Shown one piece after another: positions 1 through 9,233 of a stretch of DNA of 64,000 nt; within the stretch, counting starts at the first letter, position 1, and each line of letters begins with the position of its first letter. Location: assembly GCF_002563775.1 (NCBI RefSeq), contig NZ_PDJO01000001.1:186001-250000 (forward strand), given 5' to 3'. This stretch comes from Thioclava sp. ES.031. GTDB lineage: Bacteria; Pseudomonadota; Alphaproteobacteria; Rhodobacterales; Rhodobacteraceae. The notes below the pieces were generated by a model, which saw only the letters and a program-made list of their open reading frames with translations, did not search any database and was not told the DNA's origin. Position numbers and translations under genes: made by a program.

Positions 1-14
1 CTGGCCGACTACCG

Positions 15-2228
15 CTAAGCGGGCTGGTCGATCGCGGGTGGGCGCGCATCTGCGGGGCGGTCCGACAGGATGCGTTCGGTAATCTCACGCTTTTTCAGAG
101 GCTTGGTCAGGTAGTGGTCGATCCCGGCGGCGAGGATGCCCTCGCTGTCGCCCTCCATCGCATGGGCGGTGAGCGCGCAGATCGGCACATGCGCGGAGCC
201 TTCCGCGGCCCGGATTTCGCGCGCTGCCTCGCGCCCGTCCATGCCGGGCATCGAGATGTCCATGAAGATCAGATCGGGCTGGAAACTACGCCACAGCGCG
301 ACCGCCTCGTGGCCGTTATTGGCGAAGCGCAGATCGATATCGAGATCCTTCACCATCTTGGAAAAGACCAGCTGATTGGTGCGGTTATCCTCGGCGGCGA
401 GGACGCGCATCGCGCGCCGCTCGGTCAGGTCTGGTGGCGGGCCGGGCGGCGGCGGATCAGGCGTGGCATCGGCCGCCCGCGACAGGTCCTGCAATGCGCG
501 GAACAATTCCGAGCGCAGCACCGGTTTTTGCAGACAGCCGGTGATACCGTCGCCCATCGCGGCCTTCGCCGCCTCCGGGTCGGAACTGAGAAGCAGGATC
601 GGCACGTCACCGCCATCCGCCCGCAGCCTCTGCGCGAGCGCCACCCCGTCGAGTGCGGGCATTTGGTGATCGGTCAGGATCACGTCGAAGGCGCTGCCAT
701 CCTCGATCACCTGCAACGCCTCCTCGCCGGAGCGGCAAAGCGTCACCTCCAGCCCGTAGGTCTGCAATTGCCGTTCCAGAATGACGCGATTGACCAGAAG
801 ATCGTCGACCACCAGCGCCGCGCGCAGCGTGATTGGCGGGGAGGGGGCGTCGATCGGTTCGACTGGTTCGGCGCGGGGCAGCACCAGTTTGAGGCCGAAA
901 CACGAGCCTTCGCCGGGCGCGCTGTCCACCCAGACCTCGCCGCCCATCAGCTCCACCAGTTGGCGGGTGATCGCGAGGCCAAGCCCGGTGCCTTCGAATT
1001 TGCGATTACTCTCGGCCTCGACCTGATTGAACTCGCCGAAGACGTGATCGAGCAGTTCGGGCGCGATGCCGATGCCGGTGTCTTCGACCGTGATATGCAG
1101 CTCGTAATGACCGGCCTCGCGTTCGACCCCCACGACGCGGGCAAGGACGTGACCGGCATCGGTGAACTTCACCGCATTGCCCAGAAGGTTGGTCAGAATC
1201 TGCCGCATCCGCCCGGGATCGGCCTCGAACCGGGTGGGCAGAAACAGGTCGTAATCCACCAGCAGCTTCACCTCGCGGTCCTTGGCGGAGGGCTGCAACA
1301 GCACCATGACCTCGTGCAGGCAGCGTTCGAGATCGAAGGGTTCGGGGTAAAGCCGCATCCGCTCCGCCTCGATCTTCGAGTAATCCAGCACGTCGTTGAT
1401 GATGGTCAGAAGCGCCTCGCCCGAAGACCGGATGGTCTCGGCGAACAGGCGCTGTTCCTCGGTCAGATCGGTCTCGGCCAGCAGGTCGGCCATGCCCACG
1501 ACGCCGTTCATCGGGGTGCGGATCTCGTGGCTCATATTGGCGAGGAAGGCGGATTTCGCGCGGTTCGCCGCCTCCGCCCGGTCGCGGGCCTCTCGCAGTT
1601 CGACCTCGCGCGCGACGGCGCTGGTGATATCCTGCGCGAAGGTGACCAGATCGCCCTGCGCGCCCCATGTGTCGTTGAGCCGGAACCAGCGGCCATCCTG
1701 CGTGCGTAGCTCCATTGGGGGGATTTCGGTGCGGCGGATGCGTTCGCACATCTTGAAATGCCAATCGAGCGGATCGCGCCCCTGCAGGTCGAAGAAGCCG
1801 CTTTCTGCCGCGATGCGCGTCACCTCGTCATAGGAAACGCCGAGGCCGATCGCGATTTCCCCTTCGAAAAAGCCCAGAAACAGTTGGTTGGCGGCGACGA
1901 GGCGCAGGTCGCTGTCGAAGACCGCGAAGCCGTCCGAGATCGAATTGACCGCATGCCAGAGCCGCGCCTGCGCGATCTGGGCGAGCGAATTGGCCCGTTC
2001 GAGATCGTTGCGCACGCGGCTGTTTTCGCCCAGCAAGGTTTCGCGTTCGCTCAGCGCACGGGCGAGGCCCTCGCGCTGCTCCACCACCTGATCGGAGAGC
2101 ATGCGCGCGTGCTGGGCCAGCTTCTGGTTGGCGGCGAACAGCTCCTGGCGCTTCTGCTCCAACAGCTTTTCCGCCGCGAGTCGCCCGCGGCGTTCCTGTG
2201 CCAGTTTCTCTGCGATCGCCTTGTGCAT
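15..2228 (-). CDS. Hybrid sensor histidine kinase with two receiver domains
   Basis: A 737-residue protein. Residues 1-90 are a charged heptad-rich coiled coil and about 90-205 a PAS-like sensor region. The HisKA box has the phospho-accepting His at 234 in the motif [11 protein letters not shown]. The HATPase_c domain shows N (LLGNAVKFT), G1 (DTGIGIA) and G2 (GTGLGLAI) boxes. Two receiver domains follow, with aspartates in ILTDHQMP and [12 protein letters not shown] and conserved lysines in LQKPV and LTKPL. I see no transmembrane segment or signal peptide, so sensing is probably cytosolic. No Hpt domain is present, so phosphate must pass to a separate protein. No clear Shine-Dalgarno precedes the ATG, so the start is the least certain part. 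The input signal is unknown. Confidence 0.9.
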   Translation of the reverse strand: MHKAIAEKLAQERRGRLAAEKLLEQKRQELFAANQKLAQHARMLSDQVVEQREGLARALSERETLLGENSRVRNDLERANSLAQIAQARLWHAVNSISDGFAVFDSDLRLVAANQLFLGFFEGEIAIGLGVSYDEVTRIAAESGFFDLQGRDPLDWHFKMCERIRRTEIPPMELRTQDGRWFRLNDTWGAQGDLVTFAQDITSAVAREVELREARDRAEAANRAKSAFLANMSHEIRTPMNGVVGMADLLAETDLTEEQRLFAETIRSSGEALLTIINDVLDYSKIEAERMRLYPEPFDLERCLHEVMVLLQPSAKDREVKLLVDYDLFLPTRFEADPGRMRQILTNLLGNAVKFTDAGHVLARVVGVEREAGHYELHITVEDTGIGIAPELLDHVFGEFNQVEAESNRKFEGTGLGLAITRQLVELMGGEVWVDSAPGEGSCFGLKLVLPRAEPVEPIDAPSPPITLRAALVVDDLLVNRVILERQLQTYGLEVTLCRSGEEALQVIEDGSAFDVILTDHQMPALDGVALAQRLRADGGDVPILLLSSDPEAAKAAMGDGITGCLQKPVLRSELFRALQDLSRAADATPDPPPPGPPPDLTERRAMRVLAAEDNRTNQLVFSKMVKDLDIDLRFANNGHEAVALWRSFQPDLIFMDISMPGMDGREAAREIRAAEGSAHVPICALTAHAMEGDSEGILAAGIDHYLTKPLKKREITERILSDRPADARPPAIDQPA

Positions 2229-2305
2229 GGACGCGGCAATGCCCCCCGTATGGTCCGGGAGGCAGAGTTGCAGTGCTGCGTGAAAGGCGGGTTAACCGCG
2301 ATGAG

Positions 2306-2348
2306 GGGCGGGCGGGAAAATCCTTAAATTGCTATGGATTGCCCGCCC
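2306..2348. other. Long GC-rich inverted repeat behind the thiolase gene
   Basis: Arms GGGCGGGC (2306-2313) and GCCCGCCC (2341-2348) enclose an inner AATCC/GGATT pair. It lies between the thiolase stop and the kinase start, both on the minus strand. It may act as a transcript 3' end, but no T-run follows, so a terminator function is uncertain. Confidence 0.35.
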
Positions 2349-2371
2349 GCTTGACCTTCAAAGGTCGAGTC

Positions 2372-3547
2372 TCAGAGACGCTCGATCGACAGCGCGATGC
2401 CTTGGCCGCCACCGATGCACATGGTGACGAGGCCGTGCTTGCCGCCGGTGCGCTCCAGCGCGTGCAGCGCCTTCACGATCAGGATCGCGCCGGTGGCGCC
2501 GACCGGGTGGCCGAGCGCGATCGCGCCGCCATCGGGGTTCACCTTCGACGCATCCAGACCCAGCTCGCGCGAGACGGCCAGCGCCTGCGAGGCGAAGGCT
2601 TCGTTGCTCTCGATCCAGTCGAAATCGGAGGCCTGCATGCCGGTCTTTTCCAGCAGCGCGCGCACGGCGGGGATCGGGCCGAGGCCCATCACTTCGGGGC
2701 GCACGCCCGCGATGGCGTAGCCGGTGATCTTGGCGCGCGGGGTCAGGCCTGCTTCTTTCGCGGCCTCTTCGCGGGCCAGAACCAGCGCCGCCGCACCGTC
2801 ATTGATGCCCGAGGCGTTGCCCGCCGTGACCGAGCCGTCCTTCTGGAAGACCGGCTTGAGCGAGCCAAGCTTCTCGAGGCTCGTCTGTTTCGGGTGCTCG
2901 TCGGTGTCGAAGACGGTCGTGCCCTTGCGCGTGGTGATCTCGACGGGGGCGATCTCTTCCTTGAAGTGCCCCTCGGAGATGGCCTTGGCCGCGCGCTCCT
3001 GGCTTTCCATCGCGAAGGCGTCCTGCTCTTCGCGCGAGATCGAACACTCGGCGGCCACGTTCTCGGCGGTCACGCCCATATGGCCGGTGCCGAAGGGGCA
3101 CGACAGCGCGCCGGTCATCATGTCGAGCATCTTCGCGTCGCCCATCTTCTGACCGAAGCGGGCAGCGGGCAGGATATAGGGCGATTTGCTCATCACCTCG
3201 GCGCCGCCGGCCAGCGCGAAATCGGCATCGCCCATCATCAGCATCTGCGCTGCCGAGATGACCGCCTGCACGCCGGAGCCGCAAAGACGGTTCACGTTCA
3301 TCGCGGGCGTGCCGACCGGGACGCCTGCATTCACCGCCGCCACGCGGCTGAGATACATGTCGCGCGGTTCGGTGTTGATGATATGGCCGAAGACCACCTG
3401 ACCGATCTTGTCCGCCGACACGCCCGCCCGCGAGATCGCCTCTTTCGAGACATGGGTGGCGAGGTCGATCGGCGCGAAGCCGGACAGCGTGCCGCCGAAC
3501 GTGCCGATAGGCGTGCGGGTGCCGGAGAGAATGACGATACCGGTCAT
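2372..3547 (-). CDS. Acetyl-CoA C-acyltransferase (thiolase)
   Basis: 391 residues, full length for a thiolase. The nucleophilic Cys89 lies in NRLCGSG, the active-site His in ALGHPVGATG and the second Cys in TMCIGGGQG. Thiolases condense two acetyl-CoA or cleave 3-ketoacyl-CoA. This type (PhaA/BktB/AtoB-like) can serve polyhydroxyalkanoate synthesis or beta-oxidation, and the sequence does not decide which. No phaB or phaC is adjacent. A GGAGG lies 6 bases before the ATG. The gene is divergent from the metallo-hydrolase at 3711, with a dyad in the 163-bp spacer. A second thiolase of the FadA type is at 25276-26487. Confidence 0.92.
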   Translation of the reverse strand: MTGIVILSGTRTPIGTFGGTLSGFAPIDLATHVSKEAISRAGVSADKIGQVVFGHIINTEPRDMYLSRVAAVNAGVPVGTPAMNVNRLCGSGVQAVISAAQMLMMGDADFALAGGAEVMSKSPYILPAARFGQKMGDAKMLDMMTGALSCPFGTGHMGVTAENVAAECSISREEQDAFAMESQERAAKAISEGHFKEEIAPVEITTRKGTTVFDTDEHPKQTSLEKLGSLKPVFQKDGSVTAGNASGINDGAAALVLAREEAAKEAGLTPRAKITGYAIAGVRPEVMGLGPIPAVRALLEKTGMQASDFDWIESNEAFASQALAVSRELGLDASKVNPDGGAIALGHPVGATGAILIVKALHALERTGGKHGLVTMCIGGGQGIALSIERL

Positions 3548-3621
3548 GGGTAGCCTCCAATGTTTGGGTCGGCGAGAGGGTAGCGAATGGGCTGACCCCG
3601 CGCCAGCAGGGCCAAGCGGTT

Positions 3622-3636
3622 ATGACGAGACGTCAT
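3622..3636. promoter_or_regulatory. Dyad in the divergent thiolase/metallo-hydrolase promoter region
   Basis: ATGACG-AGA-CGTCAT has perfect 6-bp arms and a 3-bp spacer. It is 75 bp upstream of the thiolase start and 75 bp upstream of the hydrolase start, almost exactly midway. The position suits an operator shared by both genes. The binding regulator is unknown. Confidence 0.4.
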
Positions 3637-3710
3637 TTGGCCGGGCGGTGGGTTGAAACTCTCGGCCAAGGGGACACATTCTAGAAAACGAATATGACTA
3701 GGAGGCCGAC

Positions 3711-4583
3711 ATGACTGCCAACCCGATCGTCAAAGGGTTCTGGGATAAACCCACCGGAAGCTGGCAATACGTCTTTCACGACCCCGATACGATGAAGGGG
3801 GCCGTGGTCGATCCGGTCTGGGATTACGACCATCAGGCGGGCGCCACGACGCTGGGCAACGCCGAGAAAATTCTTGATTACGTCAAGGCCGAGGGGATCG
3901 ACGTGGAGTGGGTGCTCGATACGCATCCCCATGCCGACCACTTTTCCTCCGCCGTGTGGCTGGCTGAGAAACTGGGCGCCAAGCGCGGCATCGGCGAGCG
4001 CGTGCGCAAGGTGCAAAGCCTCTGGGCCGAGATCTACAACACGCCCGAGCTGCCGCAGGACGGGCGGCAATGGGATCACCTGTTCGCCGAGGGCGAGACG
4101 TTCAGGATCGGTAATCTCGACGTGAAGGTGATGCTGTCGACCGGGCATACGCTGGCCTCGATCACCTATGTCGTGGGCGATGCGGCCTTCGTGCATGATA
4201 CGCTGATGCAGCCCGAAAGCGGTACGAGCCGGGCGGATTTCCCAGGCGGATCTGCGGCCGAGCTGTGGGATTCGATCCGGGCGATCCTCGATCTGCCCGC
4301 CGAGACGCGGCTGTTCATCGGGCACGACTATCCGGGCGAGGGCAAGGAGCCGCAGACCGGCGCGACCGTCGCCGATCACCGCAAGCACAACAAGCACGTC
4401 AAGGACGGCATCACCCGCGAGGAGTACATCAAGACCCGCGAAGCGCGTGATGCGACCCTGCCGCTGCCCAAGCTGATGCTGGCCGCGTTGCAGGTGAATA
4501 TCCGCGGCGGGCGCAAGCCCGAGGCCGAGGCGGACGGGCGGTCTTACCTGAAAATCCCGCTCGACTATTTCGAGCCGCGGTAA
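3711..4583 (+). CDS. MBL-fold metallo-hydrolase (persulfide dioxygenase/Blh-like)
   Basis: 290 residues with the metallo-beta-lactamase motif THPHADH (His72, His74, Asp76, His77). Later metal ligands are in STGHTLAS and the downstream FIGHDYPG. The overall pattern resembles the Blh/ETHE1 group of mononuclear-iron persulfide dioxygenases rather than glyoxalase II, which would predict sulfide or glutathione-persulfide detoxification. That substrate is inferred from similarity only. No rhodanese, sulfide:quinone reductase or BigR-type regulator gene is adjacent. A strong AGGAGG is 6 bases before the ATG. Confidence 0.85.
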   Translation: MTANPIVKGFWDKPTGSWQYVFHDPDTMKGAVVDPVWDYDHQAGATTLGNAEKILDYVKAEGIDVEWVLDTHPHADHFSSAVWLAEKLGAKRGIGERVRKVQSLWAEIYNTPELPQDGRQWDHLFAEGETFRIGNLDVKVMLSTGHTLASITYVVGDAAFVHDTLMQPESGTSRADFPGGSAAELWDSIRAILDLPAETRLFIGHDYPGEGKEPQTGATVADHRKHNKHVKDGITREEYIKTREARDATLPLPKLMLAALQVNIRGGRKPEAEADGRSYLKIPLDYFEPR

Positions 4584-4586
4584 CGC

Positions 4587-5321
4587 TCAGCCGCGCGGCA
4601 GTTCGGCCCGGCCCTCGGGCGTCAGAAGCCACGCGTCGCGGCCTTCTATGACTGCGGTCGAGAGCGGGTGGCCATAGCCCGCACCGGAATCGAGATTGAG
4701 GCGGTTACCGTAATGGGTGGCCGCCTTGATATTTGTATGGCCGTGCACGATCAGCGCCCCGTGGTCGCGGCTGTCGGTCAGGAAGGGTTTGCGAATCCAC
4801 AGGAGGTCATCCTCCACCTGATCCTCCATCGCCACGCCGGGCCGGATACCCGCATGGACGAAGATCGCCTCGCCGCGCGGGAAATAGGCGGGCTGTCCCG
4901 CGAGCCAGTCGCGATGGGCCTGCGGGATCGCGGATAGTTCCTTCGCGACCTCGTCGAGCGGGCGGGAGAAAGCGTTCTCGATGCCGTAGCTTTCCAGCGT
5001 CGCCTCGCCGCCCACGCGTGGATTGAGATAGGAGACCTCCGCGCTCAGGATCGGGTCTTCGGTATAGGGATCGTCGAGAAAGCCGAGGAACATCCGGTCG
5101 TGATTGCCACGCAGCACGATCCAGTTCTCGCCGCTTTGCTGGCCTTTCATCAGGTAATCGATCACCCCGGCAGAGTCCGGTCCGCGATCGACCAGATCGC
5201 CGACATGCACGATCGGGGCCTCGGTCTCGCCGCATGCCGCGCGATCCGCTGCGATCAGCTCATGCGCGCGCTTGAGCTTGTCGAGATGTCCGTGAATGTC
5301 GCCGATCGCATAGGTGCGCAT
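4587..5321 (-). CDS. Metallophosphoesterase, Ser/Thr protein phosphatase family
   Basis: About 244 residues with the calcineurin-like metal-binding series GDIHGH (Asp8, His10), GDLVDRGPDS, RGNHD, and a later HAG and HGH. This is the PPP/bacteriophage-lambda-phosphatase type; relatives act on phosphoproteins or diadenosine tetraphosphate. I chose the start at 5321 because GGAAGG sits 8 bases before this ATG. The in-frame ATG 15 bases further upstream would place that Shine-Dalgarno inside the gene. It converges on the metallo-hydrolase with only 3 bases between stop codons, and its 5' end directly follows the serA terminator. Confidence 0.85.
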   Translation of the reverse strand: MRTYAIGDIHGHLDKLKRAHELIAADRAACGETEAPIVHVGDLVDRGPDSAGVIDYLMKGQQSGENWIVLRGNHDRMFLGFLDDPYTEDPILSAEVSYLNPRVGGEATLESYGIENAFSRPLDEVAKELSAIPQAHRDWLAGQPAYFPRGEAIFVHAGIRPGVAMEDQVEDDLLWIRKPFLTDSRDHGALIVHGHTNIKAATHYGNRLNLDSGAGYGHPLSTAVIEGRDAWLLTPEGRAELPRG

Positions 5322-5337
5322 GCCTGTCCCTTCCAAT

Positions 5338-5367
5338 GAAAAGGCCCCCCGCGCGCGGCGGAGGGCC
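5338..5367 (-). terminator. Intrinsic terminator of serA
   Basis: Read on the minus strand, a 10-bp stem GGCCCTCCGC / GCGGGGGGCC (one G-T pair) with loop CGCGC is followed by TTTT. It starts 22 bases after the serA stop codon. Confidence 0.75.
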
Positions 5368-5389
5368 CGGATTCAACCGTTCAGCTAGA

Positions 5390-6985
5390 TCAGCCGAGAA
5401 CGAATTCCAGCGGTTTGACCTGCTTGAAGCCACCCGAGGTTTTCAGCGCGTCGACCACGTCCTGACCGACGGCCTCGTCGACATAGGCGATGGCGATCGC
5501 CTCGCCGCCCTGCTTCGAACGACCCAAGGTGAAGTTCGCGAGGTTCACGCCCTTCTGGCCGAGGATCGTGCCGAGTTTGCCGATGATGCCGGGCACGTCG
5601 TCGTTGGTGGTGTAGAGCATGTGCTCGCCCACTTCGGCGTCTATGTTGATGCCTTTGATCTGGATGAAGCGCGGCTTGCCATCCGAGAACACGGTGCCCG
5701 CGATCGAGCGTTCCTTGCTCTCCGAGACGACGGTGACCTTGATGTAGCCTTCGAAGATACCGGTCTGGTCCTGCGAGGTGGTCGAGATCTGGATGCCGCG
5801 CTCTTTTGCGATGACCGGGGCGGAGACCATGTTCACGTCCGGCTGGCTGGCTTTCAGGATGCCCGAAACCACGGCGGCGTCGAGCGCCTTGAGGTTCATC
5901 TCGGACGCCACACCGTCGAAGGTGATGTTGATCGCCTTGATCGCATCTTCGGTCATCTGACCGATGAAGCCGCCGAGGTGCTGCGCGAGACGGACCCACG
6001 GGCCCATGACTTTCGCCTCTTCGGCGGTCATCGAGGGCATGTTGAGCGCGTTCTCGACAGCGCCGTCCAGCAGGTAGTTCGACATCTGCTCTGCGACTTG
6101 CAGGGCGACGTTTTCCTGCGCTTCGGTGGTCGAGGCGCCGAGGTGCGGCGTGCAGACCACGTTCGGCAGGCCGAACAGGACGTTATCGGTCGCCGGTTCC
6201 TCGGCGAAGACGTCGAAGGCCGCGCCCGCGACATGGCCGGACTTGATGAGATCGGCCAGCGCCTGCTCGTCGACCAGACCGCCACGCGCACAGTTGATGA
6301 TGCGCACACCGGGCTTGGTTTTCTGCAGGTTCTCCTTCGAGAGGATGTTGCGGGTCGAATCCGTCAGCGGCACGTGCAGCGTGATGAAATCGGCGCGACG
6401 CAGCAGCTCGTCCAGCTCGACCTTCTCGACGCCCATGTTGGCCGCCTTCTCTTCGCTCAGGAAGGGGTCATAGGCCACGACCTTCATCTTCAGGCCACGC
6501 GCACGGTCGCAGACGATACCACCGATATTGCCCGCACCGATCACGCCGAGCGTCTTGGCGGTCAGTTCGACCCCCATGAATTTCGACTTTTCCCATTTGC
6601 CGGCCTGCGTCGAGGCATCGGCTTCGGGGATCTGGCGCGCAACGGCGAACATCATCGCGATGGCGTGCTCGGCGGTGGTGATCATGTTGCCGAAGGGCGT
6701 GTTCATCACGATCACGCCTTTCTTGCTCGAGGCTTCCTTGTCGACATTGTCGGTGCCGATACCGGCGCGGCCGACGACTTTCAGGTTGGTCGCGCTTTCG
6801 AGCAGTTTCGCCGTGACCTTGGTGGCCGAGCGGATGGCGAGACCGTCATACTTGCCGATCACCTCAGCGAGCTTTTCCTTGTCCTTGCCGAGCGAGGGTT
6901 CGAAATCGACCTCGATGCCACGGTCGCGGAAGATCTGGACGGCGGTTTCCGAGAGCTTGTCGGAGACGAGAACCTTGGGGGCCAT
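5390..6985 (-). CDS. serA: D-3-phosphoglycerate dehydrogenase
   Basis: 531 residues, the long form of PGDH. It oxidises 3-phosphoglycerate to 3-phosphohydroxypyruvate with NAD, the first step of serine synthesis. The N-terminal substrate domain is followed by the NAD-binding loop GVIGAGNIGG (about residues 147-156). The catalytic Arg/Glu/His set includes the His of CTPHLGAST. An intervening domain and a C-terminal ACT domain (about 455-525, GIIGKLGTILGQKGVN) follow, the usual site of serine regulation or oligomerisation. AAGGAG precedes the ATG by 8 bases. It lies 70 bp behind serC on the same strand, probably co-transcribed. Confidence 0.97.
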   Translation of the reverse strand: MAPKVLVSDKLSETAVQIFRDRGIEVDFEPSLGKDKEKLAEVIGKYDGLAIRSATKVTAKLLESATNLKVVGRAGIGTDNVDKEASSKKGVIVMNTPFGNMITTAEHAIAMMFAVARQIPEADASTQAGKWEKSKFMGVELTAKTLGVIGAGNIGGIVCDRARGLKMKVVAYDPFLSEEKAANMGVEKVELDELLRRADFITLHVPLTDSTRNILSKENLQKTKPGVRIINCARGGLVDEQALADLIKSGHVAGAAFDVFAEEPATDNVLFGLPNVVCTPHLGASTTEAQENVALQVAEQMSNYLLDGAVENALNMPSMTAEEAKVMGPWVRLAQHLGGFIGQMTEDAIKAINITFDGVASEMNLKALDAAVVSGILKASQPDVNMVSAPVIAKERGIQISTTSQDQTGIFEGYIKVTVVSESKERSIAGTVFSDGKPRFIQIKGINIDAEVGEHMLYTTNDDVPGIIGKLGTILGQKGVNLANFTLGRSKQGGEAIAIAYVDEAVGQDVVDALKTSGGFKQVKPLEFVLG

Positions 6986-7015
6986 TTTCTGGGCTCCTTG
7001 AATTTTCAGAATATT

Positions 7016-7042
7016 GGGAAAGGACGGGCCCGGAGGCCCGCC
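7016..7042 (-). terminator. Hairpin in the serC-serA spacer (possible attenuator)
   Basis: On the minus strand GGCGGGCC-TCCG-GGCCCGTC (one G-T pair) is followed by a short TTTCCC. It lies 14 bases behind serC and about 40 upstream of the serA ATG, so it could reduce read-through or stabilise the serC message. The T-run is weak. Confidence 0.45.
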
Positions 7043-7055
7043 AATCTGTCACGGA

Positions 7056-8201
<1,146 letters not shown>

Positions 8202-8225
8202 TGCTGGTATCCTTCCAGATATATG

Positions 8226-8300
8226 CCCTTCGTTGGGGAAGGGTGTCCCGCCGCCGCAGATACGCTTGCGCCCGCTCTGGCGCAAGGAGAATTTTTGGTC
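8226..8300 (-). ncRNA. Candidate serC leader RNA (serC motif)
   Basis: The 5' region of serC on the minus strand contains two clean hairpins. The first is CTTGCGCC-AGAGCG-GGCGCAAG (8265-8286, perfect 8-bp stem), preceded by an AAAAATTCT stretch. The second is CCCTTC-CCCAAC-GAAGGG (8226-8243, perfect 6-bp stem), 17 bases before the GGAAGG ribosome site. A conserved 'serC' RNA motif upstream of serC in Alphaproteobacteria is established (Rfam). I could not align this copy to the consensus, so membership is inferred from position and the two-hairpin layout. The ligand or mechanism is unknown. Confidence 0.6.
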
Positions 8301-8360
8301 TAATGCGCCGCATCAGGTCACGGATACGACATTTGAACCGACATTCCCCAAGGAGCGCGC

Positions 8361-9233
8361 ATGTTTACCGCCACGCTGATCGCTGACCCGACAGAGGCCA
8401 ATCTGGATCAAGGCACGCTGGATGCGCTTTGCGGTGCATGGGGCGGCGGCGCGGCGCGTTGGCTCAACCCGAATGTCGCGGCCGAGTTCATGGTGGACCG
8501 CGTGCCGTCGAATCGCTGGGAGGCCTGGGAGGGCCTGCAGGGGCTGGGCGTCGATCTGGTCGTGCAGCCCACCGAGGGGCGACGCAAGCAGATGCTGCTG
8601 GCGGATATGGACTCGACGATGATCCAGCAGGAATGCATCGACGAGCTGGCCGATGTCGCGGGCGTCGGCGAGCGGGTGAAAGAGATCACCGCGCGGGCGA
8701 TGAATGGCGAGCTGGACTTCGAAGGCGCGCTGACCGAGCGGGTGGGGCTGCTGAAGGGGCTGCCCGAGAGCGTGATTTCCGAGGTCATCGAAAAGCGCAT
8801 CAGCTTCATGCCGGGCGGGCACGATCTGGTGGCGACGATGAAGGCCAACGGCGCTTACTGTGCGCTGGTCTCGGGCGGGTTCACGGCGTTCACTGGTTAT
8901 GTGGCGGAGACGCTTGGGTTTGACGAGAACCGCGCGAACCTGCTGCTGGTCGAGGAAGGCAAGCTGACGGGCGTGCCCTCGCAGCCGATCCTTGGGCGTG
9001 AAGCCAAAGTTCAGGCTTTGCTGGAAATTTCGGAAAAGCTGAAGCTGGACCATGCGCAGGTTATGGCCGTGGGTGACGGGGCGAACGATCTGGGGATGCT
9101 GAAGCTCGCCGGTGCGGGCGTGGCGCTGCATGCCAAACCCTCGGTCGCGGCGGAATGCGACATCCGGATCAACTTCGGCGATCTGAGCGCTCTGCTCTAC
9201 ATTCAGGGCTACGCGGTGGAAGACTTCGCCTGA
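8361..9233 (+). CDS. serB: Phosphoserine phosphatase
   Basis: 290 residues. The HAD-superfamily phosphatase removes phosphate from phosphoserine, the last step of serine synthesis. Motif I is ADMDSTMIQQE with the nucleophile Asp82 and Asp84; motif II lies in ALVSGGFTAF and motif III/IV in VGDGANDLGML. An N-terminal region of about 75 residues resembles the ACT-like domain of SerB. AAGGAG is 6 bases before the ATG. It is divergent from serC and its 3' end overlaps the convergent nagA by 25 bases. Confidence 0.96.
   Translation: MFTATLIADPTEANLDQGTLDALCGAWGGGAARWLNPNVAAEFMVDRVPSNRWEAWEGLQGLGVDLVVQPTEGRRKQMLLADMDSTMIQQECIDELADVAGVGERVKEITARAMNGELDFEGALTERVGLLKGLPESVISEVIEKRISFMPGGHDLVATMKANGAYCALVSGGFTAFTGYVAETLGFDENRANLLLVEEGKLTGVPSQPILGREAKVQALLEISEKLKLDHAQVMAVGDGANDLGMLKLAGAGVALHAKPSVAAECDIRINFGDLSALLYIQGYAVEDFA

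Noticed and set aside
1..18. Possible last codons (L-A-D-Y-R-stop) of a plus-strand gene entering the window
   Set aside because: Only six codons are visible and no family can be tested; the stop may be chance.
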